A DNA stretch of 49,538 bases, taken from positions 1 through 49,538 of the forward strand of contig JAITRW010000009.1 in the NCBI GenBank assembly GCA_031288175.1, in the 5' to 3' direction. Each line of letters begins with the position of its first letter. The stretch's first letter is position 1. The notes under the pieces were generated by a model. That model was not told where the DNA came from. It saw only the letters and a list, made by a program, of their open reading frames with translations, and did not search any database. The translations under genes were made by a program, and so were the position numbers. This document shows positions 34,557 through 46,831 of the stretch, in pieces. Origin of the DNA: Tannerellaceae bacterium (GTDB lineage: Bacteria > Bacteroidota > Bacteroidia > Bacteroidales > Tannerellaceae).

Positions 34557-35882
34557 ATGAGATTCTTAGAAACCTTAAAAAACATCTGGAAAATTGAAGA
34601 TTTACGGAAACGTATCCTCACCACGTTGTTTTTTGTTGCTATATATCGCTTTGGTACCTACGTGGTCATCCCCGGCGTAGACCCTCATTCTTTGACAGCT
34701 CTGCAAGAGCAGACACAAGGAGGGTTACTCGCCTTGCTGGATATGTTTTCCGGAGGTGCTTTCGCTAATGCATCTGTCTTTGCCTTAGGAATCATGCCAT
34801 ATATCTCCGCCTCTATCTTCATGCAACTCGCCGCAATGGCCATCCCCTCTATGCAGAAAATGCAGCGCGAAGGTGAAAGCGGACGACGCAAGATCAACCA
34901 ATGGACACGTTACCTGACGGTAGCGATACTCATGTTTCAAGGACCTACTTATCTCGTGAACCTGAGCGTACAGCTTCGGGCTGTCGGAGCCTCTTTACCG
35001 GGAGGAATATTTTTCTCCATCTACGCGACAATTATTATGGCTGCCGGTAGTATGTTCGTCCTGTGGTTAGGGGAACGTATCACAGATAAAGGTATAGGAA
35101 ACGGCGTCTCTTTCATCATCCTTGTAGGTATTATCGCTCGCCTGCCGCATTCATTGTTTCAAGAATTTATTTCCCGTACAAGCGAAACTACCGGCGGCTT
35201 GGTGATGTTCTTGTTCGAAATACTCATCCTGTTGCTGGTCATTGCAGGAGCAATCATGCTGGTACAGGGAGTACGTAAAGTTCCCGTACAATATGCTAAA
35301 CGTATCGTCAGTGGTAAGCAACTCGGCGGAGCGCGTCAATACATACCTCTGAAAGTGAATGCCGCTAACGTAATGCCCATCATCTTTGCGCAGGCTATCA
35401 TGTTCATCCCCATTTCTATTATGGGTTTTGCTTCTCAGGAAGTCAGCCCTTTCTGGAGTGCTTTTATGGACAACACCGGGTTCTGGTATAATTTCGTGTT
35501 CTTTGTACTGATCATTTTGTTCACCTACCTTTATACTGCCATCACGATCAACCCCACTCAAATGGCTGATGATTTGAAACGAAACAATGGCTTTATACCC
35601 GGTGTGAAGCCCGGTAAGCCTACGAAAGACTATCTGGATATCATCATGGACAGGATTACTTTGCCGGGAGCTTTTTTCCTCGGGTTGATAGCAGTCATGC
35701 CGGCTTTCGCCCGTTTGTTGGGAATCAGCATGTCTTTCTCTCAATTTTTCGGGGGAACCTCATTGTTGATCTTGGTAGGTGTTGTACTGGATACCTTACA
35801 GCAGATAGAAAGCCATTTGCTGATGCGTCACTATGATGGTTTGTTAAAATCAGGGAAAATAAGAGGACGTACAGGCGTTTGA
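34557..35882 (+). CDS. secY: Protein translocase subunit SecY
   Basis: The 441-residue channel subunit of SecYEG has ten transmembrane helices. Recognisable parts are the N-terminal IWKIEDLRKRILTTLFFVAI, the plug region after PGVDPHSL, MLDMFSGGAFANASVFALGIMP here split by the helix 2 start, cytoplasmic loop GQRRVPVQYAKR-like VRKVPVQYAKRIVSG and NPTQMADDLKRNNGFIPGVKPG. The genes for SecE and SecG are not in the window. YajC at the left end belongs to the same export pathway. Confidence 0.97.
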   Translation: MRFLETLKNIWKIEDLRKRILTTLFFVAIYRFGTYVVIPGVDPHSLTALQEQTQGGLLALLDMFSGGAFANASVFALGIMPYISASIFMQLAAMAIPSMQKMQREGESGRRKINQWTRYLTVAILMFQGPTYLVNLSVQLRAVGASLPGGIFFSIYATIIMAAGSMFVLWLGERITDKGIGNGVSFIILVGIIARLPHSLFQEFISRTSETTGGLVMFLFEILILLLVIAGAIMLVQGVRKVPVQYAKRIVSGKQLGGARQYIPLKVNAANVMPIIFAQAIMFIPISIMGFASQEVSPFWSAFMDNTGFWYNFVFFVLIILFTYLYTAITINPTQMADDLKRNNGFIPGVKPGKPTKDYLDIIMDRITLPGAFFLGLIAVMPAFARLLGISMSFSQFFGGTSLLILVGVVLDTLQQIESHLLMRHYDGLLKSGKIRGRTGV

Positions 35883-35894
35883 TAGGGATACGAA

Positions 35895-36680
35895 ATGATC
35901 TTTCTGAAAACAGATGAAGAGTTGGAATTGATGTGGGAAGCTAATCAGTTGGTAGGTAAGACCCTCGGCGAGTTAGCCAAGCATGTTGCTCCCGGAGTTT
36001 CCACACTGCGATTGAACAGCGTGGCGGAAACTTTCATTCGAGACCATGGGGCTTCGCCTGCTTTCCTCGGCTACAAAGGTTTTCCTGCTTCTATCTGTAC
36101 CTCCGTGAACGATCAAGTAGTGCACGGTATACCTTCAGAAAAGGTGGTTTTGAAGGAAGGTGATGTCATCTCTATAGACTGCGGCACAAAGTGGAAAGGT
36201 TTTACCGGTGATTCTGCTTATACGTTTTGCGTCGGGGAAGTTTCCATAGAAGTAATGCGTCTCTTAAAAGCTACAAAAAAAGCCCTCTATATGGGTATCA
36301 GTCAAGCCGTCGAAGGAAAACGTGTAGGAGATATCAGCCATGCCGTCCAGTCTTTCTGTGAATCGAAAGGCTTTACGGTCGTCAGGGAATTAATAGGGCA
36401 CGGGATAGGACGCGATATGCACGAAGACCCTGATGTGCCGAATTTCGGACATAGCGGAAGCGGGGACAAACTTCGTAATGGTATGTGTATCTGTATTGAA
36501 CCGATGATTAATCAGGGACGTAGGAATGTAGTATTTGAAAAGGATGGCTGGACAGTGAGGACGAAGGATCGTAAATATTCGGCGCATTATGAGCATTGTA
36601 TCGCCATTCGCCCCGAAGGACCTCGTATCTTGTCCTCTTTCAAGTTTGTAGAAGACGTGCTCGGAAATAAAGCAATATAA
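35895..36680 (+). CDS. map: Type I methionine aminopeptidase
   Basis: Map removes the N-terminal methionine from new proteins with small second residues. In 261 residues it shows the metal ligands in SIDCGTKWKGFTGDSAYTF (two aspartates), the GHGIGRDMHEDP histidine and CIEPMINQG and HYEHCIAI glutamate regions. The position between secY and infA is standard. Confidence 0.97.
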   Translation: MIFLKTDEELELMWEANQLVGKTLGELAKHVAPGVSTLRLNSVAETFIRDHGASPAFLGYKGFPASICTSVNDQVVHGIPSEKVVLKEGDVISIDCGTKWKGFTGDSAYTFCVGEVSIEVMRLLKATKKALYMGISQAVEGKRVGDISHAVQSFCESKGFTVVRELIGHGIGRDMHEDPDVPNFGHSGSGDKLRNGMCICIEPMINQGRRNVVFEKDGWTVRTKDRKYSAHYEHCIAIRPEGPRILSSFKFVEDVLGNKAI

Positions 36681-36686
36681 CCCCTC

Positions 36687-36905
36687 ATGGCGAAGCAAAC
36701 GGCAATAGAGCAAGACGGTGTGATTATCGAAGCGTTATCAAATGCAATGTTTCGTGTGGAATTGGAAAATGGACATGAGATAACCGCCCATATCTCCGGT
36801 AAGATGAGGATGCATTACATACGGATTTTACCCGGAGACAGAGTGAAAATAGAAATGTCTCCTTACGATTTGTCTAAAGGACGTATCTCATTCAGATACA
36901 AATAA
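36687..36905 (+). CDS. infA: Translation initiation factor IF-1
   Basis: The 72-residue OB-fold factor starts [20 protein letters not shown] and ends with [15 protein letters not shown]. It binds the 30S A-site during initiation. Confidence 0.97.
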   Translation: MAKQTAIEQDGVIIEALSNAMFRVELENGHEITAHISGKMRMHYIRILPGDRVKIEMSPYDLSKGRISFRYK

Positions 36906-36918
36906 ATAATATAAAGAT

Positions 36919-37035
36919 ATGAAAGTAAGAGCATCTTTGAAAAAACGTACCCCTGAATGCAAAATCGTCAGGAGGAAAGGACGTCTTTATGTGATTAATA
37001 AGAAAAACCCGAAGTTTAAGCAACGGCAGGGCTGA
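36919..37035 (+). CDS. rpmJ: 50S ribosomal protein bL36, zinc-free form
   Basis: A 38-residue gene begins at 36919: [20 protein letters not shown], then [18 protein letters not shown]. Of the four zinc ligands of classical L36 (C11, C14, C27, H32) only Cys14 remains, with Thr11, Asn27 and Lys32, so it is the zinc-independent type. Its place between infA and rpsM is canonical. Confidence 0.96.
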   Translation: MKVRASLKKRTPECKIVRRKGRLYVINKKNPKFKQRQG

Positions 37036-37076
37036 AAATGAGAGCAAGTATAAACAAGATTAGATAGAGTTAAGAT

Positions 37077-37457
37077 ATGGCTGTACGTATAGTTGGCGTT
37101 GATTTGCCCCAAGAAAAAAGAGGTGAGATAGCCCTAACCTACATTTACGGGATAGGTCGTAGTGCGGCAAATACGATCCTGAAAAAGGCAGAGGTCGACC
37201 GTGACGTCAAAGTAAAAGATTGGACAGATGAGCAAGCCTCTAAAGTGCGTGAGGTAATCAGCTCGGAATTCAAAGTGGAAGGTGATCTTCGCTCAGAAGT
37301 TCAATTGAACATTAAGCGATTGATGGATATTGGTTGTTATCGCGGTATCCGTCACCGTATTGGACTACCTTTGCGCGGACAAAGCACAAAAAACAATGCC
37401 CGTACACGTAAGGGTAAAAAGAAGACCGTCGCAAACAAGAAAAAAGCTACTAAATAA
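37077..37457 (+). CDS. rpsM: 30S ribosomal protein uS13
   Basis: The 126-residue head protein starts [20 protein letters not shown] and has the [20 protein letters not shown] core and [18 protein letters not shown] tail that reaches the P-site tRNA. It opens the alpha block. Confidence 0.97.
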   Translation: MAVRIVGVDLPQEKRGEIALTYIYGIGRSAANTILKKAEVDRDVKVKDWTDEQASKVREVISSEFKVEGDLRSEVQLNIKRLMDIGCYRGIRHRIGLPLRGQSTKNNARTRKGKKKTVANKKKATK

Positions 37458-37468
37458 GTCGAAACAAC

Positions 37469-37858
37469 ATGGCAAAAAAAGCTGTCGTAACCAAGAAGAA
37501 AAACGTCAATATTGACGCCAACGGACAAGCTCATATTCATTCTTCTTTCAACAACATTATTGTGACCATCACCAACAGCGACGGACAGGTCATTAGTTGG
37601 TCCTCCGCAGGGAAAATGGGATTTCGCAGTTCCAAGAAGAATACGCCATACGCAGCGCAAATGGCAGCACAGGAATGTGCGAAAGTAGCTTACGACCTCG
37701 GTCTCAGAAAGGTCAAAGTTTTCGTCAAAGGTCCTGGTAACGGACGCGAATCTGCTATCCGTACTATCCATAGTGTCGGCATAGAAGTCTTGGAGATCGT
37801 TGACGTTACACCCGTCCCTCACAACGGTTGTCGGCCACCTAAGAAAAGAAGAGTTTAA
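37469..37858 (+). CDS. rpsK: 30S ribosomal protein uS11
   Basis: The 129-residue platform protein has [20 protein letters not shown] and ends [15 protein letters not shown], the universal S11 tail; the Asn in HNGC is the residue that becomes isoaspartate in E. coli S11. A 30-base gap precedes rpsD and contains the small palindrome ACCGAACGGT. Confidence 0.97.
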   Translation: MAKKAVVTKKKNVNIDANGQAHIHSSFNNIIVTITNSDGQVISWSSAGKMGFRSSKKNTPYAAQMAAQECAKVAYDLGLRKVKVFVKGPGNGRESAIRTIHSVGIEVLEIVDVTPVPHNGCRPPKKRRV

Positions 37859-37888
37859 TAAATACCGAACGGTTAATTAAGGTAAGCA

Positions 37889-38494
37889 ATGGCAAAATAT
37901 ATAGGCCCAAAAACAAAGATAGCACGCAAGTTTGGAGAAGCTATTTACGGACCGGACAAGGTCTTATCCAAGAAAAACTATCCCCCCGGACAGCATGGCA
38001 ATTCCCGTAAGAAAAAAACTTCCGAATACGGCATACAGCTTCGTGAAAAACAGAAAGCCAAGTATACTTATGGAGTATTGGAACGGCAGTTCAGAAATCT
38101 TTTTGAAAAAGCTTCCCGCTCCAAAGGAATTACCGGTGAAGTATTGTTGCAGCTGCTCGAAAGTCGTTTAGATAACGTCGTTTTCCGCCTCGGAATAGCA
38201 CCCTCGCGTGCCGCCGCTCGGCAATTAGTCTCCCATCAGCATATTGTTGTTGACGGTAATGTTGTCAACATCTCCTCCTATTCTGTCAAACCCGGACAGA
38301 TTGTCGGGGTCAGGGAACGATCCAAGTCCATGGAAGTAGTAACCGGTTCTTTGGCGGGTTTCAACCACAGTAAATATCCTTGGATTGAATGGGAACAGTC
38401 TGTTTTACGCGGTAAGTTGTTGCATTTGCCCGAACGCTCTGATATCCCCGAAAACATTAAGGAGCAGTTGATCGTTGAGTTGTATTCTAAATAA
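37889..38494 (+). CDS. rpsD: 30S ribosomal protein uS4, zinc-free form
   Basis: The 201-residue protein starts [20 protein letters not shown] without the N-terminal zinc-binding cysteines, and contains the S4 RNA-binding domain [20 protein letters not shown] and [17 protein letters not shown]4 starts 30S assembly and in E. coli represses the alpha operon. Confidence 0.97.
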   Translation: MAKYIGPKTKIARKFGEAIYGPDKVLSKKNYPPGQHGNSRKKKTSEYGIQLREKQKAKYTYGVLERQFRNLFEKASRSKGITGEVLLQLLESRLDNVVFRLGIAPSRAAARQLVSHQHIVVDGNVVNISSYSVKPGQIVGVRERSKSMEVVTGSLAGFNHSKYPWIEWEQSVLRGKLLHLPERSDIPENIKEQLIVELYSK

Positions 38495-38502
38495 ACCGGC
38501 AT

Positions 38503-39498
38503 ATGGCGATATTAGCGTTTCAAAGACCCGATAAAGTGAACATGGTGGAAGCGAACGACTTCCACGGAAAATTCGAATTTCGCCCTTTAGAGCCAGGTTA
38601 TGGCATTACCATCGGTAATGCTTTACGACGCATCCTTCTATCCTCATTAGAAGGTTACGCCATTACCTCTCTCAAGATAAACGGTATTGGACACGAGTTC
38701 GCTTCCATTCCCGGTGTAATGGAAGACTTGACGAACATTATTCTGAATCTGAAGCAAGTGCGCCTCAAGCATATTGGTCCCGCAGATATAGAAGAAGAAA
38801 AGTTTAGTATCGACGTCAAAGGAAAGCAGTTCATGGCCGGTGACATCAACCGGCAATTGGTGCACTTCAAAGTACTCAATCCCGAACTCATCATCTGTCA
38901 CCTCGAACCCAAATCAGGATTCCAAGTAGAGATGACCATCAATCATGGACGTGGTTACGTCCCTGCCGATGACAACCAGCTTCTCTTCCCTCCCGATCTT
39001 CAGGTAATAGCTATTGATTCCATTTACACCCCCATACGTAACGTGAAGTACGTCATAGAAAATTTTCGCGTTGAACAAAAAACAGACTATGAAAATCTCA
39101 TCATTGAGATAGATACCGACGGCTCCATCCATCCGAAAGATGCTCTCAAAGAAGCTGCACGGATACTTATTCATCATTTCGCTCTCTTCTCCGATGACAG
39201 AATCACCACCGAAGAAACCGATAAGAAAGAAGAAGAAGTCTTCGATGAAGAAGTTCTCCGTATGCGCCAATTACTCAAAAGTAAACTGGTGGATATGGAT
39301 CTTTCCGTCCGTGCTTTAAACTGCCTGAAGTCCGCAGAAGTGGAAATATTGGGAGATTTAGTACGCCTTAACAAAAACGACTTGCTCAAGTTTCGCAATT
39401 TCGGGAAAAAGTCACTCACCGAATTGGATGAACTTCTCGAAAGTCTCAATCTCTCTTTCGGTATGGACATCACCAAGTACAAACTTGACAAAGATTAA
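38503..39498 (+). CDS. rpoA: RNA polymerase alpha subunit
   Basis: The 331-residue subunit has the N-terminal dimerisation domain with [20 protein letters not shown] and [18 protein letters not shown], and a C-terminal domain with [20 protein letters not shown] and [16 protein letters not shown], which contacts UP elements and activators. It carries an acidic linker ([15 protein letters not shown]). It sits between rpsD and rplQ as expected. Confidence 0.98.
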   Translation: MAILAFQRPDKVNMVEANDFHGKFEFRPLEPGYGITIGNALRRILLSSLEGYAITSLKINGIGHEFASIPGVMEDLTNIILNLKQVRLKHIGPADIEEEKFSIDVKGKQFMAGDINRQLVHFKVLNPELIICHLEPKSGFQVEMTINHGRGYVPADDNQLLFPPDLQVIAIDSIYTPIRNVKYVIENFRVEQKTDYENLIIEIDTDGSIHPKDALKEAARILIHHFALFSDDRITTEETDKKEEEVFDEEVLRMRQLLKSKLVDMDLSVRALNCLKSAEVEILGDLVRLNKNDLLKFRNFGKKSLTELDELLESLNLSFGMDITKYKLDKD

Positions 39499-39503
39499 TT
39501 ACA

Positions 39504-40022
39504 ATGAGACACAATAAAAAGTTCAATCATTTGGGGCGTACCCATGCCCATCGTAAGGCTTTACTCTCCAACATGGCGAGTTCTTTGATCGTGCACAAGA
39601 GAATTTTCACTACTGTCGCCAAAGCAAAAGCCCTTCGCGTTTACGTGGAACCCCTGCTAACTAAAGCAAAGGACGATTCAACTCATTCACGTCGCGTTGT
39701 TTTTAGCCTCTTGCAAAATAAGCACGCCGTAACCGAGCTTTTCAAGGAAATCTCCCAAAAAATTGCCGACCGGCCCGGAGGTTATACTCGTATCATCAAA
39801 ACCGAACAAAGGCTTGGAGACAACGCTTCCATGTGTTTCATTGAGTTGGTGGATTACGACCCGAATATGCTCAAAGATTCTGCCAAGAAGACGAAAACAA
39901 GACGTTCGCGCAAGAAATCTATTGTAGCCGTTGCTTCCGAAGTGGCCGAAACTGTTCCGGTAAGCGATGAGAAAGACTCCACAGAAGTGCCGACAGGGGA
40001 AACGGAAACCGTAAAGCCATAA
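39504..40022 (+). CDS. rplQ: 50S ribosomal protein bL17 with C-terminal extension
   Basis: The 172-residue protein starts [20 protein letters not shown] and has the core [20 protein letters not shown] and [20 protein letters not shown], complete by about residue 125. About 45 further residues, first basic ([12 protein letters not shown]) and then acidic and Thr/Glu-rich, form a tail longer than in E. coli (127 residues). Such tails are known in Bacteroidota. Confidence 0.97.
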   Translation: MRHNKKFNHLGRTHAHRKALLSNMASSLIVHKRIFTTVAKAKALRVYVEPLLTKAKDDSTHSRRVVFSLLQNKHAVTELFKEISQKIADRPGGYTRIIKTEQRLGDNASMCFIELVDYDPNMLKDSAKKTKTRRSRKKSIVAVASEVAETVPVSDEKDSTEVPTGETETVKP

Positions 40023-40038
40023 ACAAACAGTATAGTAA

Positions 40039-41325
<1,287 letters not shown>

Positions 41326-41346
41326 GGCTCCCAACAGACTATTCAG

Positions 41347-41386
41347 GAAAGCAGGATGGAATAAATTTTCACCCTGCTTTCTTTTT
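41347..41386 (+). terminator. Intrinsic terminator after eno
   Basis: GAAAGCAGG (41347-41355) pairs perfectly with CCTGCTTTC (41373-41381) around a 17-base loop, followed by TTTTTCT. It ends the super-operon and lies right before the converging pyrC stop. For the minus strand the T-tract is missing. Confidence 0.85.
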
Positions 41387-41389
41387 CTC

Positions 41390-42757
41390 TCATTCTTTTG
41401 AACAGGAAAAATGCAATGGAAGGCCGGAAGGTGAAAAAACCTTAGACGATTGGTAACGATAAACAATCTGCCCGTTGACAAGGGTTAAGAGGACTCGTTT
41501 GCTGAGATTAAGACCTTCAAAAGGGGACCAGCCGCACTTGTATAGGATGTTATCCGGAGTAACCGTGTAGGATACCGATGGGTCAACGAGAACAAGATCA
41601 GCGTAATAACCCGGACGAATAAAGCCACGACCTTCTATACCGTAAAGGATAGCGGGGGCATGTGACATCTTCTCGACAATCTTCTCGACAGTAAAGATCC
41701 CTTGAGCAGCCATTTCAAGCATTAACGGAAGGGAATGTTGAACAAGTGGAGCGCCCGAAGCTGCTGTTAAACAGTTACCCGTTTTTTCTGTAAGCAAATG
41801 TGGGGAATGATCAGTGGCGATAATATCAATAAGCCCATTGTTCAGGGACGTTCGTAGCGCTGAACGGTCAAACTCGGACTTAACAGCCGGATTCCATTTT
41901 ATACGGTTTCCTAAACGAGTGTAATCTGCATCGGTAAACCAAAGGTGGTGCACACAAACCTCAGCCGTTATGCGCTTACGGGTGAGAGGTGTAATGTTAT
42001 CAAGCAAAGTCGTTTCACGCTCGGTAGACAAATGAAGAAGGTGAAGACGGCCACCGGTTCGTTGAGCCAGCTCTACTACCTCAGACGAAGCTACATAACA
42101 AGCTTCTTCGCTACGGATAAGCGGGTGAAAAAAAATGTCAAGCAAGTCGCCGTGAAGAGACTTATAATGCATGATATTCCGGCGGACAATCTCTTCTTTT
42201 TCAGCATGTACGGCAACCAGAAGATCAGTCTCTCCGAAAATGCGTTCGAGTGTTTCCCGTTTGTCTACAAGCATACCGCCGGTAGAAGAGCCGAGAAAGA
42301 CCTTGACACCTGATACGCGCTCCGCATCAAGCCTGGCAAGCAAATGGATATTCTCTTTCGTCGCACCGAAAAAAAAAGCGTAGTTGGCAAAAGATACCTG
42401 TGCCGCCCGATCCTCTTTACGAACAAGGGCTTCAAGGGTGGTCGTCTGAGGAAGAGTATTCGGCATATCCATAAAAGACGTCACTCCTCCCGCAACAGCA
42501 GCACGGCTTTCACTTTCCATGTCGCCTTTGTGCGTTAATCCCGGATCACGGAAGTGAACATGGTCATCTATCACACCCGGTAAAAGCCACAATCCCTCCC
42601 CTTCAATTACTTCACATTCCGCTTCCGGTTTTTCATCTTCGGTGAACCTTCCCGCTCGCACAGAAACAATACGAGCTCCCTCTACACGAACCGAACCTTC
42701 AAAAGCCCTGCCTTCGTTGAAAATAAGAGCGTTTCGTATCAACTTTTTTCTGCTCAT
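41390..42757 (-). CDS. pyrC: Dihydroorotase
   Basis: Dihydroorotase closes carbamoyl aspartate to dihydroorotate in pyrimidine synthesis. The 455-residue amidohydrolase has the zinc motif [10 protein letters not shown] (His66, His68), [13 protein letters not shown] with the lysine that is carboxylated, the histidine regions VAVHAEKEE and LHLLHLST, and the ATDHSPH aspartate. The size and the HVHFRDPG form fit the class I (long) dihydroorotases. It stands alone with its own promoter and converges on eno. Allantoinase or hydantoinase are related alternatives, but the motif set favours PyrC. Confidence 0.93.
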   Translation of the reverse strand: MSRKKLIRNALIFNEGRAFEGSVRVEGARIVSVRAGRFTEDEKPEAECEVIEGEGLWLLPGVIDDHVHFRDPGLTHKGDMESESRAAVAGGVTSFMDMPNTLPQTTTLEALVRKEDRAAQVSFANYAFFFGATKENIHLLARLDAERVSGVKVFLGSSTGGMLVDKRETLERIFGETDLLVAVHAEKEEIVRRNIMHYKSLHGDLLDIFFHPLIRSEEACYVASSEVVELAQRTGGRLHLLHLSTERETTLLDNITPLTRKRITAEVCVHHLWFTDADYTRLGNRIKWNPAVKSEFDRSALRTSLNNGLIDIIATDHSPHLLTEKTGNCLTAASGAPLVQHSLPLMLEMAAQGIFTVEKIVEKMSHAPAILYGIEGRGFIRPGYYADLVLVDPSVSYTVTPDNILYKCGWSPFEGLNLSKRVLLTLVNGQIVYRYQSSKVFSPSGLPLHFSCSKE

Positions 42758-42796
42758 ACTTTTCTTTTATGCTAAAAAACACCTTTTCGGCGACAG

Positions 42797-42827
42797 CAAA
42801 GTTAAAAAACACATCTAACACGGAAAA
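42797..42827 (-). promoter_or_regulatory. Promoter of pyrC
   Basis: On the minus strand TTTT (42824-42827), a near match to TTTG, is followed by 19 bases and TAACTTTG (42797-42804), a perfect TAnnTTTG. The pyrC start is 39 bases further on. Confidence 0.65.
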
Positions 42828-42841
42828 CATCGTAGGGATCC

Positions 42842-42873
42842 ATTGCCTTTCTGAGAAGAGTTTTATATATTTG
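42842..42873 (+). promoter_or_regulatory. Promoter of the oxidoreductase-DUF1080 operon
   Basis: ATTG (42842-42845), a three-of-four match to the -33 TTTG, stands 20 bases before TATATTTG (42866-42873), a perfect -7 element. The leader to the start at 42978 is about 100 bases and AT-rich; I see no riboswitch or strong hairpin in it. It is divergent from the pyrC promoter. Confidence 0.55.
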
Positions 42874-42977
42874 CCTCGTAAATCGGAATGTCGGTATAGT
42901 ATAATTACGGAGATATAAGCGGCTTGTACAGCAACATATCAGGAAGGTTTTTTCATTAATCATAAATCAATATTGTT

Positions 42978-44459
42978 ATGTCCAAAATCTCCAGAAGAAG
43001 TTTCCTGCGCCAAGGATCGGTAGCAGCGGCAGCATTAACCATTGTACCTGGTTCCGTATTAGGTAAGAGCCACGGACACATAGCTCCGACCGATAAGCTT
43101 AACATCGCTGGTATCGGTGTGGGGGGAATGGGTAACGCCAACTTGCGTAACATGTCAACAGAAAACATCGTAGCCCTCTGTGACGTGGACTGGAAGTATG
43201 CCAAACCGGTATTCGACCATTATGCGAAAGTTAAGAAGTACTGGGATTATCGTAAGATGTACGATGAAATGGGCAAATCTATTGACGCCGTCATGGTGGC
43301 AACAGCAGACCATACCCACGCGATCATCTCTGCCGACGCCATGTCTATGGGTAAGCATGTATATTTGCAAAAACCTCTCACACACTCCGTGTATGAATCT
43401 CGACTCCTCACCAAATTGGCCGCTCATCACAAAGTAGCCACTTCTATGGGTAACCAAGGATCTTCCGACGAAGGTGTCGACCTTGTATGTGAATGGATAT
43501 GGAATGGAGAAATTGGAGAAATAACCAAGGTAGAAGCCTTTACCGATCGCCCTATTTGGCCACAAGGTTTGATGACACCCGATAAGCCGGACAAAGCCCC
43601 CTCTACGTTGAATTGGGACCTTTTTACCGGACCTGCCGCCCACAAGCCGTTCAATCACATCTACCATCCGTGGAATTGGCGCGGTTGGTGGGCTTATGGT
43701 ACAGGAGCATTGGGAGATATGGCTTGTCATATCCTGCACCCCGTTTTCAAAGGGTTGAAGCTTGGATACCCCACCAAAGTACAAGGTTCTTCCACCATGT
43801 TGTTGCAAGATTGTGCGCCGCAGGCACAGCACGTTAGACTGACTTTTCCTGCACGCGACAATATGCCCAAGGTTGCCATGCCCGAAGTAGAAGTACACTG
43901 GTATGACGGAGGGCTTAAGCCCGATATGCCTGCCGGTTTCCCCACCGGACGTGACATGAACGACGCGGGTGGAGGTGTCATATTCCACGGTACTAAAGAC
44001 ACGCTCATTTGCGGATGTTACGGTTTGCGCCCATGGTTGCTGTCGGGACGAACTCCGAACGTACCAAAGGTTTGTCGGCGTGTCCCCAAAGCTATGGAAG
44101 GAGGTCACGAGCAGGATTGGATACGCGCTTGTAAGGAAAGCCCCGCTTCACGTATACCGACTAAGTCGGATTTTGCCGAAGCAGGTCCTTTCAACGAAAT
44201 GGTCGTCATGGGTGTACTCGCCGTCCGGCTGCAATCCTTAAACAAGGAACTCCTTTGGGATGGTGTAAACATGCAGTTTACCAACATTAATGACGACGAG
44301 CAGATACGCATCATTATCAAAGACGGCTTCACTATCAAAGACGGTCATCCTTCTTTCGACAAGAAGGTTACCGATCCTATCAATGCCAAAGCCTTTGCAC
44401 AGGAACTCATCAAGCACAACTACCGCGAAGGCTGGAAGTTGATTGACATGCCACGTTAA
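42978..44459 (+). CDS. Tat-exported Gfo/Idh/MocA family oxidoreductase
   Basis: The 493-residue protein starts with a Tat signal (SRRSFLRQG then a hydrophobic stretch to about residue 28) without a lipobox, so it should be soluble in the periplasm. A Rossmann domain with GIGVGGMGNANL (about residue 46) follows, then LQKPLTHSV in place of the usual EKP motif: the acidic residue is replaced by Gln but the lysine stays. The C-terminal domain has DMACHILHPVFKGL and GGGVIFHGTKDTLI. The gene lies 28 bases before a DUF1080 lipoprotein gene. Family members in this context oxidise glycosides at C3 with bound NAD(P); substrate not known. Confidence 0.88.
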   Translation: MSKISRRSFLRQGSVAAAALTIVPGSVLGKSHGHIAPTDKLNIAGIGVGGMGNANLRNMSTENIVALCDVDWKYAKPVFDHYAKVKKYWDYRKMYDEMGKSIDAVMVATADHTHAIISADAMSMGKHVYLQKPLTHSVYESRLLTKLAAHHKVATSMGNQGSSDEGVDLVCEWIWNGEIGEITKVEAFTDRPIWPQGLMTPDKPDKAPSTLNWDLFTGPAAHKPFNHIYHPWNWRGWWAYGTGALGDMACHILHPVFKGLKLGYPTKVQGSSTMLLQDCAPQAQHVRLTFPARDNMPKVAMPEVEVHWYDGGLKPDMPAGFPTGRDMNDAGGGVIFHGTKDTLICGCYGLRPWLLSGRTPNVPKVCRRVPKAMEGGHEQDWIRACKESPASRIPTKSDFAEAGPFNEMVVMGVLAVRLQSLNKELLWDGVNMQFTNINDDEQIRIIIKDGFTIKDGHPSFDKKVTDPINAKAFAQELIKHNYREGWKLIDMPR

Positions 44460-44487
44460 TATTCATTAATAACTTAAATAACAAAAA

Positions 44488-45318
44488 ATGAAGAAGTTCG
44501 TAATGTTACTCAACGCCGTAGCGGTAATCGCACTGTTAGCCGCCTGCGGAGGGAAGAAGGCGGAAGTAGCCACCACCGAAGAAACGGTTGCCTACACCGT
44601 ATTGGATTTGCCTGTGGTAGACCTTTCTACCTACACTGTGGACGAAGCCGGATGGATCACCCTTTTCGATGGGCAAACGTTCAACGGCTGGAGAGGTTAT
44701 AACCGTGAAGACGTCCCCGGAGCTTGGATTATCGAAGATGGAGCCATCAAGATACAAGGCTCCGGACGCGGAGAAGCCGGTGCTCAAAACGGTGGAGATC
44801 TTATTTTCGCTCAAAAGTTCGACAATTTCGAATTGGAACTGGAGTGGAAGGTCAGTAAAGGTGCCAATTCCGGTATTTTCTACCTCGCTCAAGAAATCGA
44901 AGGCCAGCCCATCTACATCTCTTCACCTGAATATCAAGTACTTGACAACGAAGGACACCCTGATGCCATGCTTGGCAAAGACGGGAACCGTAAATCTGCA
45001 TCCCTCTACGACATGATACCTGCCAACCCGCAGAACGCCAAGCCTGAGGGGGAATGGAACAAGGCGAAGATCGTTTGCTTCAAAGGCACCGTCGTTCACT
45101 TCCAGAACGATGAACAAGTCCTCGAATACCACCTCTGGACTGACGCTTGGAACGCTCTCTTACAGGAAAGTAAGTTCAAAGAAGGTTCTAAAGATTTTCC
45201 CCTCGCTTTCGGACTGCTGTCCGACTGCGGAGGCCCCGAACATAAGGGTTTTATCGGATTGCAAGACCACGGCGATGATGTCTGGTTCCGTAATATCAAG
45301 GTTAAGATTTTGAATTAA
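44488..45318 (+). CDS. DUF1080 lipoprotein (3-keto-disaccharide hydrolase family)
   Basis: The 276-residue protein has a lipoprotein signal (MKKFVMLLNAVAVIALLAAC, Cys20) followed by GGKK, which does not look like a surface-export signal, so it is probably periplasmic. The rest is a DUF1080 (PF06439) beta-sandwich: WITLFDGQTFNGWRGY, GAWIIEDGAIKIQG, FELELEWKVSKGANSGIFY and PEYQVLDNEGHPD are its hallmarks. This family is annotated as 3-keto-disaccharide hydrolase, and Bacteroidetes members cleave 3-keto-glycosides made by partner Gfo/Idh/MocA oxidoreductases. The gene directly upstream encodes such an oxidoreductase. An intrinsic terminator follows. Confidence 0.9.
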   Translation: MKKFVMLLNAVAVIALLAACGGKKAEVATTEETVAYTVLDLPVVDLSTYTVDEAGWITLFDGQTFNGWRGYNREDVPGAWIIEDGAIKIQGSGRGEAGAQNGGDLIFAQKFDNFELELEWKVSKGANSGIFYLAQEIEGQPIYISSPEYQVLDNEGHPDAMLGKDGNRKSASLYDMIPANPQNAKPEGEWNKAKIVCFKGTVVHFQNDEQVLEYHLWTDAWNALLQESKFKEGSKDFPLAFGLLSDCGGPEHKGFIGLQDHGDDVWFRNIKVKILN

Positions 45319-45344
45319 ATCATCAAAAGCATAGAAGTAAAAGA

Positions 45345-45379
45345 AAGGGCGAACCTACATGTTCGCCTTTTCTTTTCTT
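45345..45379 (+). terminator. Intrinsic terminator after the DUF1080 gene
   Basis: GGCGAAC (45348-45354) pairs with GTTCGCC (45361-45367) around a CTACAT loop, extended by A-T pairs, with a T-rich run after it. It separates the oxidoreductase-DUF1080 operon from the next gene. Confidence 0.85.
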
Positions 45380-45403
45380 ACACCCTCGAATTAAGTAACA
45401 ATC

Positions 45404-46600
<1,197 letters not shown>

Positions 46601-46609
46601 AAAAGTAGC

Positions 46610-46617
46610 TATCTTTG
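46610..46617 (+). promoter_or_regulatory. -7 element of the B12 uptake operon
   Basis: TATCTTTG, a perfect TAnnTTTG match, lies 6 bases before the first paired base of the cobalamin riboswitch, so transcription would start at the edge of the aptamer. A TTG at 46584-46586 is slightly too far upstream to be an ideal -33 element. Confidence 0.6.
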
Positions 46618-46622
46618 CCGCT

Positions 46623-46792
46623 GGATTCGGTGCTGTCCGGAAGGGTAGTAAAAAGGGAATCGGGTGCAAGTCCCGAACAGACCCGCTGCTGTAAGCTCCA
46701 GTAAAATCTTTTGAACCGTATGAGGCCACTGTTCCGTCAAGGATGGGAAGGCTTTTCAAAAGAGGAGTAAGTCAGAAGACCTGCCGGAATCC
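46623..46792 (+). ncRNA. Cobalamin riboswitch
   Basis: The closing helix P1 is GGATTC (46623-46628) with GAATCC (46787-46792). Between them are the conserved blocks GGTGCTGTCCGGAAGG-like start, AGGGAATCGGGTGCAAGTCC, ACAGACCCGCTGCTGTAAGC, GCCACTG, GGGAAGGC and the B12 box AGTCAGAAGACCTGCC (46770-46785). All appear in the right order, so this is a confident aptamer. It precedes the BtuB-like receptor gene, whose SD-like GGAG (46816-46819) is 24 bases downstream of P1; with no terminator visible, control is probably by access to the ribosome-binding site. High cobalamin should turn the operon off. Confidence 0.95.
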
Positions 46793-46831
46793 CCATTGCT
46801 GTTAAGAGCTTTCGTGGAGTGAGGCTTTTGT

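Noticed and set aside
43155-44108. Minus-strand open frame of 317 codons opposite the second Gfo/Idh/MocA gene
   Set aside because: It has no family resemblance or start signals, and the opposite strand is a clear enzyme gene.
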